Source of the DNA: Hymenobacter taeanensis | Lineage (GTDB): Bacteria; Bacteroidota; Bacteroidia; Cytophagales; Hymenobacteraceae | NCBI RefSeq assembly: GCF_013137895.1 | Contig: NZ_CP053538.1 | Span: forward strand, 2,325,001-2,389,000 | Direction: 5' to 3' | Length of the DNA: 64,000 nucleotides | Part shown: piece after piece, positions 34,642-43,534 of the stretch | How positions within the stretch are numbered: the stretch's first letter is position 1 | How the letters are laid out: the number at the start of each line of letters is the position of its first letter | The notes under the pieces: model-generated | Seen by the model: only the letters and a program-made list of their open reading frames with translations | The model's database searches: none | Told to the model about the DNA's origin: nothing | Program-made: the position numbers and the translations under genes

Positions 34642-35568
34642 ATGGGTAACCTGTTCGCCTTTCTGTTTCGCTACCGGGGTATCCTCGTGTTTGCGCTGCT
34701 GGAGGTGCTGAGCTTGTTTCTGCTGGTGCGCAACAGCTCTTATCAGCGGGCGGCCTTCTTTAACTCTGCCAACAGCTACGTAGGCCAGGTGCTTGACCTG
34801 CGCACGCGTATCTACGACTACTTCCGCTTGGTGGAGGTAAACCACGAGTTGGTGAAGGAGAATGCTCTGCTGCGTCAGCAGCTCTACCGGCCCGACCTGA
34901 GTACCCGGGAAGCCGACTCACTTCCCATCAAGAAAGATAGCCTTACCCAGGCCCGCTTGGCCCTGCTGGGTCGCCCCGATTCGCTGCTGCTAGGCCTACG
35001 CCAGCTTCCTACCCGCGACCCCGATTACCCCCTGATTCCGGCCCGGGTGGTGAGTAATACCCAGCGTCGGGTAGATAACTTCCTGACCCTGAATGTTGGC
35101 AGCCTGGATGGGGTGCGACCCGGAATGGGTGTGGTAGCTGCCGCCGGGGTGGTGGGCCGGGTACTGGTAAGTAGTGAGCATTATGCTACCATCACCTCAG
35201 TGCTGCACTCCAAAACGGCTATATCATCCCGCATCCAGCGCGATGGCACCATTGGCACCATCCGGTGGCTCGGCGAAGACCCCGCTTATGTGCTGCTCGA
35301 CAACATTCCGCGCCAGAATAAGCTGGTGCGGGGCGATACCGTAGTAACCTCCGGCTACAACGCAGTATTCCCGGAAGGCGTGATGGTGGGTACAATTGAG
35401 TCTTTCGTGAAGGAGCCCGATAAAAACTTCTGGACGATTAAGGTGCGGCTGGCGGTTAACTTCTCCAACCTGGCCTACGTGTACGTGGTGAACAGCCGCC
35501 CCAAAATTGAGCGCGATACCCTGGAAGCCCGCGCCGGCGTGAAACCCGAAACCGACGATCAGCCATGA
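34642..35568 (+). CDS. mreC: Rod-shape protein MreC
   Basis: MreC is a periplasmic scaffold of the elongasome that activates PBP2 and RodA. The 308-residue protein has one N-terminal membrane helix (about 13-30, GILVFALLEVLSLFLL) and a coiled-coil segment (about 60-85, YFRLVEVNHELVKENALLRQ). A beta-rich domain follows (ARVVSNTQRRVDNFLTLNVG, GMGVVAAAGVVGRV, VVTSGYNAVFPEGVMVGTI). The stop codon overlaps the mreD start by 4 bp (ATGA), so translation is coupled. Length and layout match Bacteroidota MreC. Confidence 0.96.
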   Translation: MGNLFAFLFRYRGILVFALLEVLSLFLLVRNSSYQRAAFFNSANSYVGQVLDLRTRIYDYFRLVEVNHELVKENALLRQQLYRPDLSTREADSLPIKKDSLTQARLALLGRPDSLLLGLRQLPTRDPDYPLIPARVVSNTQRRVDNFLTLNVGSLDGVRPGMGVVAAAGVVGRVLVSSEHYATITSVLHSKTAISSRIQRDGTIGTIRWLGEDPAYVLLDNIPRQNKLVRGDTVVTSGYNAVFPEGVMVGTIESFVKEPDKNFWTIKVRLAVNFSNLAYVYVVNSRPKIERDTLEARAGVKPETDDQP

Positions 35569-36098
35569 GTGGAGTAGGAACCATTCTGTTGCAGATACTG
35601 CGCTTTGCGTTGTACGCCGGCCTCTACGTGCTGCTCATCAGTGGGCCCGACTTTGTGCTGTTCAATCTGGGCTGGTGTTTTTTCTACCTGGGCTTCCTGT
35701 TGTTTCTGCCCATTGGTACGCCCATTGTGGTGCAGCTTCTGCTGGGGTTTGGGCTGGGCTACACCATGGATGTATTCTTTGACTCGGGTGGAGTGCATGC
35801 CGCCGCCGCAGTGCTAGTGGCCTACCTGCGCCCCTGGGTGCTGCGCCTGCTCACCCCCCGCGATGGCTACGACTCTCAGGATTCCGTGAACATCCACCAG
35901 ATGGGCGGGCAGTGGGTAATTGTGTACCTGCTGCTGCTGGTGGCTATTCACCATACTGCCTTTTTCCTGCTGGAGCTCGGGAGTTTTCAGGTGCTAGGCC
36001 TCACCTTGGTTAAAATTCTGGTAAGCACACTGTATACCAGCGTTGTATTCCTGATTATTCAGCTCGTGTTCTTCCCTACGCGCCGCCGAAGCCGATAG
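35565..36098 (+). CDS. mreD: Rod-shape membrane protein MreD
   Basis: This 177-residue integral membrane protein has about five hydrophobic helices (for example FALYAGLYVLLISGPDFVLF, WVIVYLLLLVAIHHTAFFLL). Its short basic tail is FFPTRRRSR. MreD works with MreC and MreB in lateral wall growth. Bacteroidota MreD conserves little sequence, so the call leans on its 4 bp overlap with mreC and place before mrdA, together with size and topology. It is separated from mrdA by a 215 bp gap that holds a separate -7 element. Confidence 0.92.
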   Translation: MSGVGTILLQILRFALYAGLYVLLISGPDFVLFNLGWCFFYLGFLLFLPIGTPIVVQLLLGFGLGYTMDVFFDSGGVHAAAAVLVAYLRPWVLRLLTPRDGYDSQDSVNIHQMGGQWVIVYLLLLVAIHHTAFFLLELGSFQVLGLTLVKILVSTLYTSVVFLIIQLVFFPTRRRSR

Positions 36099-36256
36099 AC
36101 TCGGGAACTTGCGTGCCACCGGAATGCTTTGTACAAACTCCGCAGTACGGGTTGTGAAAGGTAGAGCCAAGGGCAGTCTGGGAGCCAGCCCTCTCTGAGC
36201 AGGAAGGTAGCTGTTGCTTTCTGAGGGTAGAGACTGGTGGAGGCAGTCATTCGTTG

Positions 36257-36264
36257 TACCTTTG
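36257..36264 (+). promoter_or_regulatory. -7 promoter element TACCTTTG of mrdA
   Basis: This is a perfect TAnnTTTG match, 49 bp ahead of the TTG chosen as mrdA start. Because it lies inside the longest open frame (from 36254), that upstream start is unlikely. No -33 TTG at the usual distance. Confidence 0.7.
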
Positions 36265-36313
36265 CAAATCCGGCCGTAGAGCCGTAAGTGCTTACTTCTC
36301 AGAATCCACCGCT

Positions 36314-38152
36314 TTGCAATACCTCGAAGGCCGCAAATACGTGGTCCACGCCATTTTTCTGGCTGTGGCGCTGCTCTTCGCGGCACGCCTTTTCTACATT
36401 CAGGTTCTGGACGGCAGCTACAAGCTCGCCGCCGACCGCAATACTTTGCAGCGCATTGTGCAGGCACCCTATCGGGGGCTCATCTATGACCGCAAAGACC
36501 AGATTCTGGTGCAGAACACCCCGGTGTATGACCTGATGGTGGTGCCGCGTGAGGTGAAGAAGCTCGATACTCTTCGCTTCTGCGAGCTGCTGCAGCTACC
36601 TCTTGAGGAAGTGCGGGGAGCTATGAAGGCCGCGCGCGCTTACAGCCGGGTAAAGGCCTCGCCGCTGGTGCAAAACCTAAGCACTCCTGAGCTGGCCGCC
36701 ATCCAGGATAACCTCATTGACTTTCCGGGTTTTAGCATTAAGGCCCGCATGGCTCGCTCTTACAACACCAAGAACCTGGCGCACGCCCTGGGCTATGTGG
36801 GAGCCATTACCCCGGCCTTTCTGGAGAAGCCTAAATTCTCTAAGTACATGGCCGGCGAATTCCTGGGCATTACGGGGCTAGAGTCTTTTTATGAGTCTCA
36901 GCTGATGGGCCGCCGGGGCGTGCAGTACCGTATGGTAAATGTGCGGGGTATTGAAAAGGGCGCCTTCCGGGGCGGCGAGTTCGATACGCTTTCCATTGCG
37001 GGCCAAGACCTGCACCTGAGCATCGACTCCGACCTACAGGCCTACGCGGAGCAGCTTATGGCAGGCAAGCGCGGCTCAGTAGTAGCTCTTGATCCTAAAA
37101 CCGGCGAAATATTGGCGTTTGTGTCGGCGCCCATGTTTGATCCTTCCACGCTCTCGGGCAAGGGTATGGGCAACCGGTACATGGATTTGCTCAATAACCC
37201 TGAGCGCCCGTTGTTCAACCGCCCCCTGATGGCTACCTACCCGCCGGGCTCCACCTTTAAGCTCGTGAATGAGCTGGTGGCCTTGCAAATGGGCGTAGTA
37301 ACGCCGCAAACAGGGTTTGACTGCAATTGGAGGCTGGTGCGCTGCACCCACCGCCACGAGTACCCCAGTAACGTGGGCATTGCCATAAAAAACAGCTGCA
37401 ACCCCTATTTCTACCAGGTAATGCGCGCCGCCGTACTGCGCGGGCGTTCCACCAATCGTTTCGAAGATGCCCGCCTGGGCTTGGGAGAGTGGCGGCGTAA
37501 GGTGATGCAGTTTGGCTTGGGTGAAAAGCTGGGCGTAGACTTGTCGCAGGAGAAAAAGGGCCTGATTCCTTCACCGGAGTTTTACGATAAGCGCAACGGC
37601 TACCACCGCTGGAGCTACCGCACGGTGTACTCGCTCAGCATTGGGCAGGGCGAGATTGGTATTACAGGCCTACAGATGGCGAACATCATGGCTACCATTG
37701 CCAACCGGGGCTGGTACTATACTCCGCACTTTGTGAAGGGGATTGGGCAGGGCGGGCCACTGCCCCAGTATACCGTGCGCCATACGGTGGGTGTAGACCC
37801 TATTCATTTTGATGAGATTATTCCGGGCATGCAGGGCGTGGTAGATGGCCGCGGCGGTACGGGCAGCAATGCCAGCCTGCTGGATGTTGGCATTTCGGTG
37901 GCCGGCAAAACCGGTACCGTGCAAAACCCCCACGGCGACGACCACGCCACCTTTGCCGCCTTTGCCCCGGCCGAAGACCCTAAAATTGCTATTGCCGTGT
38001 TCATTGAAAATGCTGGTTTTGGTGGTAGCTCCGCGGCTCCGCTGGCAGCCTTGGTTATGGAAAAATACCTGCGCGGCAACGTGGCCCCCTGGCGCAAGCG
38101 GTGGGAAGGTTGGCTTCCTGGTCCGGCAGAAAGATTTGTAAAACACCATTAA
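36314..38152 (+). CDS. mrdA: Penicillin-binding protein 2 (elongasome transpeptidase)
   Basis: PBP2 crosslinks peptidoglycan during elongation together with RodA. From the TTG at 36314 the protein has 612 residues. It opens LQYLEGRKYVVHAIFLAVAL with one membrane helix, then the pedestal domain (DRKDQILVQNTPVYDLMVVP, RGVQYRMVNVRG). The transpeptidase domain has the active-site serine in PPGSTFKLVNE, SxN as NSCNPYFYQ and the KTG triad in AGKTGTVQNPHG. All three penicillin-binding motifs are present. A start at 36254 would span the -7 promoter. It is followed by rodA after 82 bp. Confidence 0.95.
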   Translation: MQYLEGRKYVVHAIFLAVALLFAARLFYIQVLDGSYKLAADRNTLQRIVQAPYRGLIYDRKDQILVQNTPVYDLMVVPREVKKLDTLRFCELLQLPLEEVRGAMKAARAYSRVKASPLVQNLSTPELAAIQDNLIDFPGFSIKARMARSYNTKNLAHALGYVGAITPAFLEKPKFSKYMAGEFLGITGLESFYESQLMGRRGVQYRMVNVRGIEKGAFRGGEFDTLSIAGQDLHLSIDSDLQAYAEQLMAGKRGSVVALDPKTGEILAFVSAPMFDPSTLSGKGMGNRYMDLLNNPERPLFNRPLMATYPPGSTFKLVNELVALQMGVVTPQTGFDCNWRLVRCTHRHEYPSNVGIAIKNSCNPYFYQVMRAAVLRGRSTNRFEDARLGLGEWRRKVMQFGLGEKLGVDLSQEKKGLIPSPEFYDKRNGYHRWSYRTVYSLSIGQGEIGITGLQMANIMATIANRGWYYTPHFVKGIGQGGPLPQYTVRHTVGVDPIHFDEIIPGMQGVVDGRGGTGSNASLLDVGISVAGKTGTVQNPHGDDHATFAAFAPAEDPKIAIAVFIENAGFGGSSAAPLAALVMEKYLRGNVAPWRKRWEGWLPGPAERFVKHH

Positions 38153-38234
38153 TTGTTGATCTGAGCGAGAAAATAGGCCACTACCTGGCCTAATACCTCC
38201 GGTTTCTGCTCACGTTCAGAAAAACAAACCAACT

Positions 38235-39530
38235 ATGTCCACTTCTCCCGCCAGATATTCGCGTAGCATTGACTGGGTGACGGTTCTGCTTTACCTGCTG
38301 ATGGTAGGAGTGGGGTGGGTGAGCGTATACGCCGCCAGCTACTCGCCCGATGTGCCCAACCCGTTCAGCCACCTGAGCTTCCAGGAGCTAATGGCGTTTA
38401 ACTGGTTCAAGCAAATCCTCTGGATCGGGACGGCAGTAGTACTGATTGTGGTGCTCCTAGTTATCGACTACAAAGCCTACGACACCTTTGCCTTTGTGCT
38501 CTACGGGGCCATGATTCTGCTGCTTATCGTCACGCCTTTCATTGCCAGGCCTATTGCTGGCTCCCGCTCGTGGCTGGAGCTCGGGCCCGTGCGCCTGCAG
38601 CCCGCCGAGTTTGCCAAGTTTATTACGGCCCTGGCCGTGTCGCGCTACATGGCGGGTATCAACCTACGCCAGCAAAATTTCCGCGACCAGCTGGTACTGG
38701 CTGGCCTCACGCTGCTGCCGCCACTGCTTATCATTGCCGCTAATGAAACGGGCCAGGCCCTGGTGTTTGGGGCCTTTCTGCTGGCGTACTTCCGGGAAGG
38801 CATGTCGCCGTTGATACTGCTCATTCTGGCGGCGGCGGGCGTAGTGCTTATCCTCTCATTGCTGGTGCCTAAGCTTTGGCTGGTAGGAAGCTTTACCGCT
38901 ATTCTGGTGCTGGTATTTGCCTTTAATACCAAGGTGTTTCGGCATTATCTGGTGCTGGCCTTATCAGTGTGGGCAGTGGTGGTAGGAATGGTGTTTGGGG
39001 TAGATTTCTTCTTCAACAATGTGCTCCAGGCCCACCAGCGCAAGCGAATTGAGGTGCTCATCAACCCCTCCGCCGACCCCCTGGGCGTGGGCTGGAACGT
39101 AACGCAGTCTAAAATTGCCATCGGGTCGGGGGGCTTTGCCGGCAAAGGCTTCCTGCAAGGCACCCAAACCAAGTTCGACTTCGTGCCGGAGCAAAGCACC
39201 GACTTTATTTTCTGCACCGTTGGCGAAGAATGGGGCTGGGTTGGTACCACCGTAGTCATCATCCTGTTTATGACCTTGCTGGGGCGAATATTATACGTGG
39301 CAGAGCGCCAGAAATCGGTTTTTGGGCGCACGTATGGATACTGCGTAGCCAGCATTATCTTCTTTCACTTCTGCGTTAATATCGGCATGACGATAGGCCT
39401 GGCGCCGGTAGTAGGTATTCCGCTGCCGTTCTTCAGCTACGGCGGCTCTTCGCTGTGGTCGTTTACCACGCTGCTGTTCATTCTGTTGGCTATTGATGCC
39501 TACCGCAAGCAGGATTTAGAACGCTATTAG
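38235..39530 (+). CDS. rodA: Peptidoglycan polymerase RodA (SEDS family)
   Basis: RodA is the SEDS glycosyltransferase that polymerises lipid II in the elongasome with PBP2. The 431-residue protein has about ten membrane helices. It has the conserved SEDS stretch SRSWLELGPVRLQPAEFAKF (about 110-129). The large extracellular loop includes FVPEQSTDFIFCTVGEEWGW. The C-terminal VVGIPLPFFSYGGSSLWSF is diagnostic. The stop codon TAG (39528-39530) is the start of a TAGGCC word. It has the usual location, directly after mrdA. Confidence 0.96.
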   Translation: MSTSPARYSRSIDWVTVLLYLLMVGVGWVSVYAASYSPDVPNPFSHLSFQELMAFNWFKQILWIGTAVVLIVVLLVIDYKAYDTFAFVLYGAMILLLIVTPFIARPIAGSRSWLELGPVRLQPAEFAKFITALAVSRYMAGINLRQQNFRDQLVLAGLTLLPPLLIIAANETGQALVFGAFLLAYFREGMSPLILLILAAAGVVLILSLLVPKLWLVGSFTAILVLVFAFNTKVFRHYLVLALSVWAVVVGMVFGVDFFFNNVLQAHQRKRIEVLINPSADPLGVGWNVTQSKIAIGSGGFAGKGFLQGTQTKFDFVPEQSTDFIFCTVGEEWGWVGTTVVIILFMTLLGRILYVAERQKSVFGRTYGYCVASIIFFHFCVNIGMTIGLAPVVGIPLPFFSYGGSSLWSFTTLLFILLAIDAYRKQDLERY

Positions 39531-39548
39531 GCCTTTGCGGTGCGCTAA

Positions 39549-41009
39549 GTGCTGCTGCCCGCGGTTCATAATCCGGGGCATTTCTGCGTACTTGGAGCCG
39601 TGATTTCGTCGTCGGCCTACCGCCTTGTTGCTCCTGCCCCCGCCGCTTTGCACCCCAGCAGCCGGGTGCCAGCCTGGGTGTGGGCGGGGGTAGCAGCCAT
39701 GCACGTGCTGTTTCTGGCCTGGCAGCTTTATCACCAGCACCCGCAATTTCCCGATTCAGACCGGTACCTGGAGGCGGCCCGTAACTTGCGTGAAGCAGGA
39801 GTGCTTTATGCCAGGCCTTTAACGCAGCTGCCCCTGCAGCCCCAGGAGTATTCTATCCGGCCGCCCGGGTATCCCGCCGTGCTAGCCTTGCTGGGGGCGC
39901 CGGGGCAGCAGGTGCCCGTGGTACTCTTAGTGCTGCAAAACCTGCTGAGCTTCCTCAATCTAAGCCTGATGCTCCGGTGGGTGGCCCGGCATAGCGTGCT
40001 AGGGAGCCGGGCAAAATGGGGCGCCGTATTGCTGCTGACGGTGGCAGCTCCCGCGCAAGGTATTTACGCCAATGTGCTAATGAGCGAGCTGCTGCTGCAA
40101 ACGGCCGTGGTAGTGTTGGCACTGGGCCTGCTGGGGTTCAGCAAAACGGGCCGCGTAAGCTATGGGATGGGGGCGGCGGTAGCTGCTGCCGCTGCTTTAC
40201 TTATTAAGCCGGTTTTTTACCCCTTTGCCTTAGTGTTTCTGCTGCTGAGCTGCTGGAGCGCATGGCGGCAAAAACGGCCCTGGCTGCTGGCGCTAGGCCT
40301 GATACCTGTGTTGGTGGCCGGCGCCTGGCAGTGGCGCAACCTAGAGCGCACGGGGTACTGGCACTTCTCCAGCATTGCTGAAATAAACCTACTGCGCTAC
40401 AATGTGCGGGCCGTGTTGCAATACACGGAAGGCGCTGAGGCGGCCGAACAGTTTCTGGATACCACTATTGCCGCCGCTGAGCACCAACCTTCATTTGCAG
40501 CGCAGCAGCGCTATATTCAGCGGCAAAGTCAGGTGGCTCTGCAGCGCCACGCGGTGGCTTACTCCCTATTGCACTTGCAGGGTATGGGGAATTTCTTTCT
40601 TGACCCTGGCCGGTTTGACATAGTGTACTTTTTCGGGTTGCCACAGCCCAAATCAGGCTTGCTGAGCCAGTTTAGCCAGCAAGGGTATAGCGGCGTAGGC
40701 CACTATTTGCGGCAGCTCCCGCTGGGGTTGCTGGCAGTGCTGCTGGCAGTGGCACTAGCTAACGCCGGGCGGCTGCTATTGGCGCTACGTTTCGCCCTGA
40801 ACCGGGCTTACCCACTGCAGGAGCGGTTGCTGCTGCTGGGGCTGGTGCTGTATGTGGCAGTTCTTACGGGGCCATTGGGCGCTTCCCGGTTCGTAGTGCC
40901 CGTATTGCCCCTGTTACTCGCGGCAGCAGCGCTAGGTCTGTCTCGCCCCCAAACGGCTAATAACAGAAGCACTAAAAAGCCCTTGTCGCGTAGCGGCAAG
41001 GGCTTATAA
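39549..41009 (+). CDS. GT-C-like polytopic membrane protein
   Basis: This 486-residue protein has 9-11 hydrophobic helices and looks like a GT-C (PMT/ArnT-type) glycosyltransferase. The first periplasmic loop has FPDSDRYLEAARNLREAG, with acidic residues at the place used by GT-C enzymes, then IRPPGYPAVLALLG. Substrate is unknown; related proteins use polyprenyl-phosphate sugars. It starts with GTG at 39549, 18 bp after rodA. Another GTG at 39600 (VISSSAYRL) is possible. The rho-independent terminator lies inside its last codons (40977-41005), so the C-terminus KKPLSRSGKGL is partly dictated by the hairpin. Confidence 0.75.
   Translation: MLLPAVHNPGHFCVLGAVISSSAYRLVAPAPAALHPSSRVPAWVWAGVAAMHVLFLAWQLYHQHPQFPDSDRYLEAARNLREAGVLYARPLTQLPLQPQEYSIRPPGYPAVLALLGAPGQQVPVVLLVLQNLLSFLNLSLMLRWVARHSVLGSRAKWGAVLLLTVAAPAQGIYANVLMSELLLQTAVVVLALGLLGFSKTGRVSYGMGAAVAAAAALLIKPVFYPFALVFLLLSCWSAWRQKRPWLLALGLIPVLVAGAWQWRNLERTGYWHFSSIAEINLLRYNVRAVLQYTEGAEAAEQFLDTTIAAAEHQPSFAAQQRYIQRQSQVALQRHAVAYSLLHLQGMGNFFLDPGRFDIVYFFGLPQPKSGLLSQFSQQGYSGVGHYLRQLPLGLLAVLLAVALANAGRLLLALRFALNRAYPLQERLLLLGLVLYVAVLTGPLGASRFVVPVLPLLLAAAALGLSRPQTANNRSTKKPLSRSGKGL
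40977..41005 (+). terminator. Hairpin terminator inside the 3' coding end of the GT-C-like gene
   Basis: Arms 40977-40989 and 40993-41005 pair with one G-T wobble around a 3-base loop, ending CTTATAA. The stop codon at 41007-41009 comes immediately after the stem. The terminator therefore overlaps the coding region. The minus-strand gene also ends within 30 bp. Confidence 0.75.
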
Positions 41010-41038
41010 AGCGGGCCTGAGCCGCTTGTTAAGCTGTT

Positions 41039-42187
41039 TTAAGCAAACTTACGGTCAATGAGTTTCAAAAGCTTGTTTACGTGCTCTTCCTTCCGCGACC
41101 AGTTGTATTGAGCGGCCAGGTTTTCATTCACGTAGCGCTTCGCCGATTCAGCGTTGGGCAGGGTATCCAGGTGTTGAATCACCGAGTGGTACTCCATGTT
41201 TTCGCCATTAAACAGCTCATTGATAAAGCTAAAGCGCTGGTTGATGGAAATGGCCTCGCGCAGCGTTTCTACTTTAGGGGCTTTTTCAGCTAAGGAAGCG
41301 GCCCCGGTACGCTCCTGGCGCAGGGTCTCGCTTAGGGAAGGAGCTGTGGACTGCTCGGCTTGGAGCTTAGCATAGAGCGGTACGGCAGTAGGAGCAGCAC
41401 TCTGCGGCGCTGAGCGAGGCTCCGCAACCGGGGCTGGCTGGGGCTCCGGCGCTGGCGGGGTAGCTTGCACTACAGGTGGAGTTGGAGCAGGTGCAGCGGC
41501 TGGCGCCTCTGGGGCGCTGGCAGGCTGGGCAGGTGCCGGGTCTTGGCTCTGCGGTGCCTCCTCGTTCAAATCATCTTCGGAGAGCGGCAGCAGCTCGTTG
41601 AACTCTTGCACAACGGCAGCCAGCACCTGCTGATCCTGGGGGTGTGACTGCACGTAGAGACGGAAGCGGCTCAGTAGGTAATCGCGCTCTTGTACATCTT
41701 CTGCCGGCAGCGTATCGAGGAAGCCCGCGAACAAAGACTTGTGCATATCCAGGTAGCGGAGCGTGTCGCGGAGGGTGGCTGGGGCAGCCGAAGCCTGCTC
41801 GCCCAGCAGCTTCTGCGCAAATATGGCAGCCGGATCAATGCAGCCTAGAAGCGTGTCGCAGATGGCTTGCGCCAGCAGGGGCTCAAACACGGGCCGGCTC
41901 AGCTTAATGCGCCGCGAGAGCACATTCATGAATTGTGTAAGGGCCTGGCGCACCTGGGCATCCTCAAAGTCAAAGTAGGGGCTCCGCAGGTTACCCATCT
42001 CCGCCATCCACTGGCCTAGCAGCTGTTGCACCACAAACAGGTTCACCTGCCGAATGGGCGTAAAGCGCAGTACGGCCGGGCCGTCGAGCGTGGCCGTAGG
42101 GCGGGCTCCGAAGTGCTGGTCGCAGAGTAGAGCCGCTAACAGCCGCCCGTATTGTTCGCGCTTGGCGAGACTATATTTGTTGTTCAT
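41039..42187 (-). CDS. Conserved Bacteroidota protein of unknown function
   Basis: This 382-residue soluble protein has three parts. An alpha-helical N-terminal region (about 1-200) holds LRFTPIRQVNLFVVQQLLGQ. A Pro/Ala/Gln-rich linker spans about 205-275. A C-terminal helical module reads ISINQRFSFINELFNGEN and ends LLKLIDRKFA. The C-terminal NQRF.FINELFNG pattern recurs in Bacteroidota hypothetical proteins as I recall, but no function is known to me. There is no signal peptide or membrane helix. It diverges from the ferredoxin gene, with only 34 bp between start codons, so a shared control region is likely. Confidence 0.8.
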   Translation of the reverse strand: MNNKYSLAKREQYGRLLAALLCDQHFGARPTATLDGPAVLRFTPIRQVNLFVVQQLLGQWMAEMGNLRSPYFDFEDAQVRQALTQFMNVLSRRIKLSRPVFEPLLAQAICDTLLGCIDPAAIFAQKLLGEQASAAPATLRDTLRYLDMHKSLFAGFLDTLPAEDVQERDYLLSRFRLYVQSHPQDQQVLAAVVQEFNELLPLSEDDLNEEAPQSQDPAPAQPASAPEAPAAAPAPTPPVVQATPPAPEPQPAPVAEPRSAPQSAAPTAVPLYAKLQAEQSTAPSLSETLRQERTGAASLAEKAPKVETLREAISINQRFSFINELFNGENMEYHSVIQHLDTLPNAESAKRYVNENLAAQYNWSRKEEHVNKLLKLIDRKFA

Positions 42188-42221
42188 TGAAAGCCTGATT
42201 CAACGGGCAATTTAGGGAAAG

Positions 42222-42554
42222 ATGCCCACTCTAACAGTTCAAAATCTGCCCGCAGCCCCAGTATTAGTGCCGCCCGGCGCTACGCTGCTGGCCGCATTAC
42301 AAGCCGCCGGCCACGACTGGATGCACGCCTGCGGGGCCAAGGGCCGTTGCACTACGTGCCGGGTGCACGTGCTCAGCGGAGCCGACCTGCTAACGCCGCC
42401 CTCCGACGCAGAGTTGCGTTACCGCGCCCTGGGCCGGCTCTTGCCCACTGAGCGCCTCACCTGCCAAACGCGCCTGCCCGCCGGCAACGTGGTAGGCCGC
42501 GTGCCTGAGCCAGTACAGCTGCCCCACGTTACGTACCTCCCCGACCAGGCCTAG
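42222..42554 (+). CDS. 2Fe-2S ferredoxin (plant-like/adrenodoxin-like fold)
   Basis: This 110-residue electron carrier has four cluster cysteines spaced C-x5-C-x2-C-x34-C: Cys37, Cys43, Cys46 and Cys81 (HACGAKGRCTTCRVHV ... TCQTRL). It lacks the extra cysteines of the ferredoxin at 23.2 kb, and the two are clearly different types. The partner enzyme is unknown. Its stop codon TAG (42552-42554) is embedded in a GGCCTAG word at 42548-42554, and a CTAGGCC follows at 42572-42578. Confidence 0.88.
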   Translation: MPTLTVQNLPAAPVLVPPGATLLAALQAAGHDWMHACGAKGRCTTCRVHVLSGADLLTPPSDAELRYRALGRLLPTERLTCQTRLPAGNVVGRVPEPVQLPHVTYLPDQA

Positions 42555-42673
42555 AACTAGCTGCCGAAAAGCTAGGCCACGCAGACGGTTGATATCAGGC
42601 TGAGGGCAAGTGGCTTGGCAGCGCAACTAGGTAAGCTACTTGCCCGCTGCCCCCGGAAAATGGCGCCGTTGGC

Positions 42674-42705
42674 TTTGAGGCTAGCGGCTGAAAGCTGTAC
42701 TTTAG
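42674..42705 (+). promoter_or_regulatory. Promoter TTTG -20 bp- TACTTTAG of tdk
   Basis: The -33 box TTTG is at 42674-42677 and the -7 box TACTTTAG (one mismatch) at 42698-42705, with 20 bp spacing. It lies 57 bp ahead of the tdk GTG. Confidence 0.65.
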
Positions 42706-42762
42706 AGGTTATGAAGCACGCGTCAGGCTCCTGATGCTTGCCCACTACTAACTGACAAGTCT

Positions 42763-43386
42763 GTGTTTATTGAACCCCGCGTTGGTACGGGTCCGGGCGT
42801 AGCTCGCCGGGGCTGGATTGAAGTTGTGTGCGGCTCCATGTTTTCGGGTAAAACTGAAGAACTGATTCGCCGTCTTAACCGCGCAAAAATTGCCCGTCAG
42901 CGGGTAGAGATATTCAAGCCGGCGCTGGATACCCGTTACCACGTGGAGGATGTGGTGTCGCACAACGCCAACAGCATCCGCTCTACGCCGGTGCCTATTG
43001 CCCAGGAAATGCTCCTGCTGGCCGGTGGCTGCGACGTGGTAGGCATTGATGAGGCCCAGTTCTTTGATGAGTCATTGGTAGAGGTGTGCGTGCAGCTGGC
43101 CAACCAGGGCACCCGCGTAATTGTGGCCGGTCTGGATATGGACTTTCTGGGCAAGCCCTTTGGGCCCATGCCGGCCCTTATGGCCGTAGCTGAGTTTGTG
43201 ACCAAGGTGCACGCCATCTGTGTGTGCTGCGGCGAAATTGCGTCCTACTCGTTCCGGGTTGCTGCTTCCGAAGACAAGATTCTGCTGGGGGAAACCGACG
43301 CGTACGAAGCCCGCTGCCGCTACTGCTTTCAGGAGGGCATGAAGGAGAAAACCACCGAGCCCGTAGCCAAGGCCGCCGTACGCTAG
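42763..43386 (+). CDS. tdk: Thymidine kinase, type II
   Basis: Tdk phosphorylates thymidine for the DNA precursor salvage path. The 207-residue protein has the P-loop GSMFSGKT (24-31), the catalytic Glu97 in GIDEAQFF, and the lid ([14 protein letters not shown]). Its zinc ribbon has four cysteines (CVCCGEIA ... CRYCFQEG). It is the short type II enzyme common in bacteria. Start is GTG at 42763. The stop codon TAG (43384-43386) lies inside a CTAGGCC word at 43383-43389. Confidence 0.95.
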   Translation: MFIEPRVGTGPGVARRGWIEVVCGSMFSGKTEELIRRLNRAKIARQRVEIFKPALDTRYHVEDVVSHNANSIRSTPVPIAQEMLLLAGGCDVVGIDEAQFFDESLVEVCVQLANQGTRVIVAGLDMDFLGKPFGPMPALMAVAEFVTKVHAICVCCGEIASYSFRVAASEDKILLGETDAYEARCRYCFQEGMKEKTTEPVAKAAVR

Positions 43387-43496
43387 GCCAGTGCACGGCG
43401 CGTGCAGCAGCACACGGCGCAAAAGTGGCCAAGCGCAGCGCGGAGCCTGCTATTGGAGCCAATTGGCTGCCTGCACTAAAGGCGGCGGCGCGTCGT

Positions 43497-43504
43497 TACC
43501 TTGC
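43497..43504 (+). promoter_or_regulatory. -7 promoter element TACCTTGC of porZ
   Basis: This resembles TAnnTTTG with differences at the last two positions. It lies 30 bp ahead of the porZ ATG. No -33 box in register. Confidence 0.45.
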
Positions 43505-43534
43505 TGATTCTTTACGGGTCGCAACTACCTGCCC

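Noticed and set aside
35994..36467. 157-residue minus-strand open frame between mreD and mrdA
   Set aside because: It overlaps both genes and the mrdA promoter and has no recognisable sequence features.
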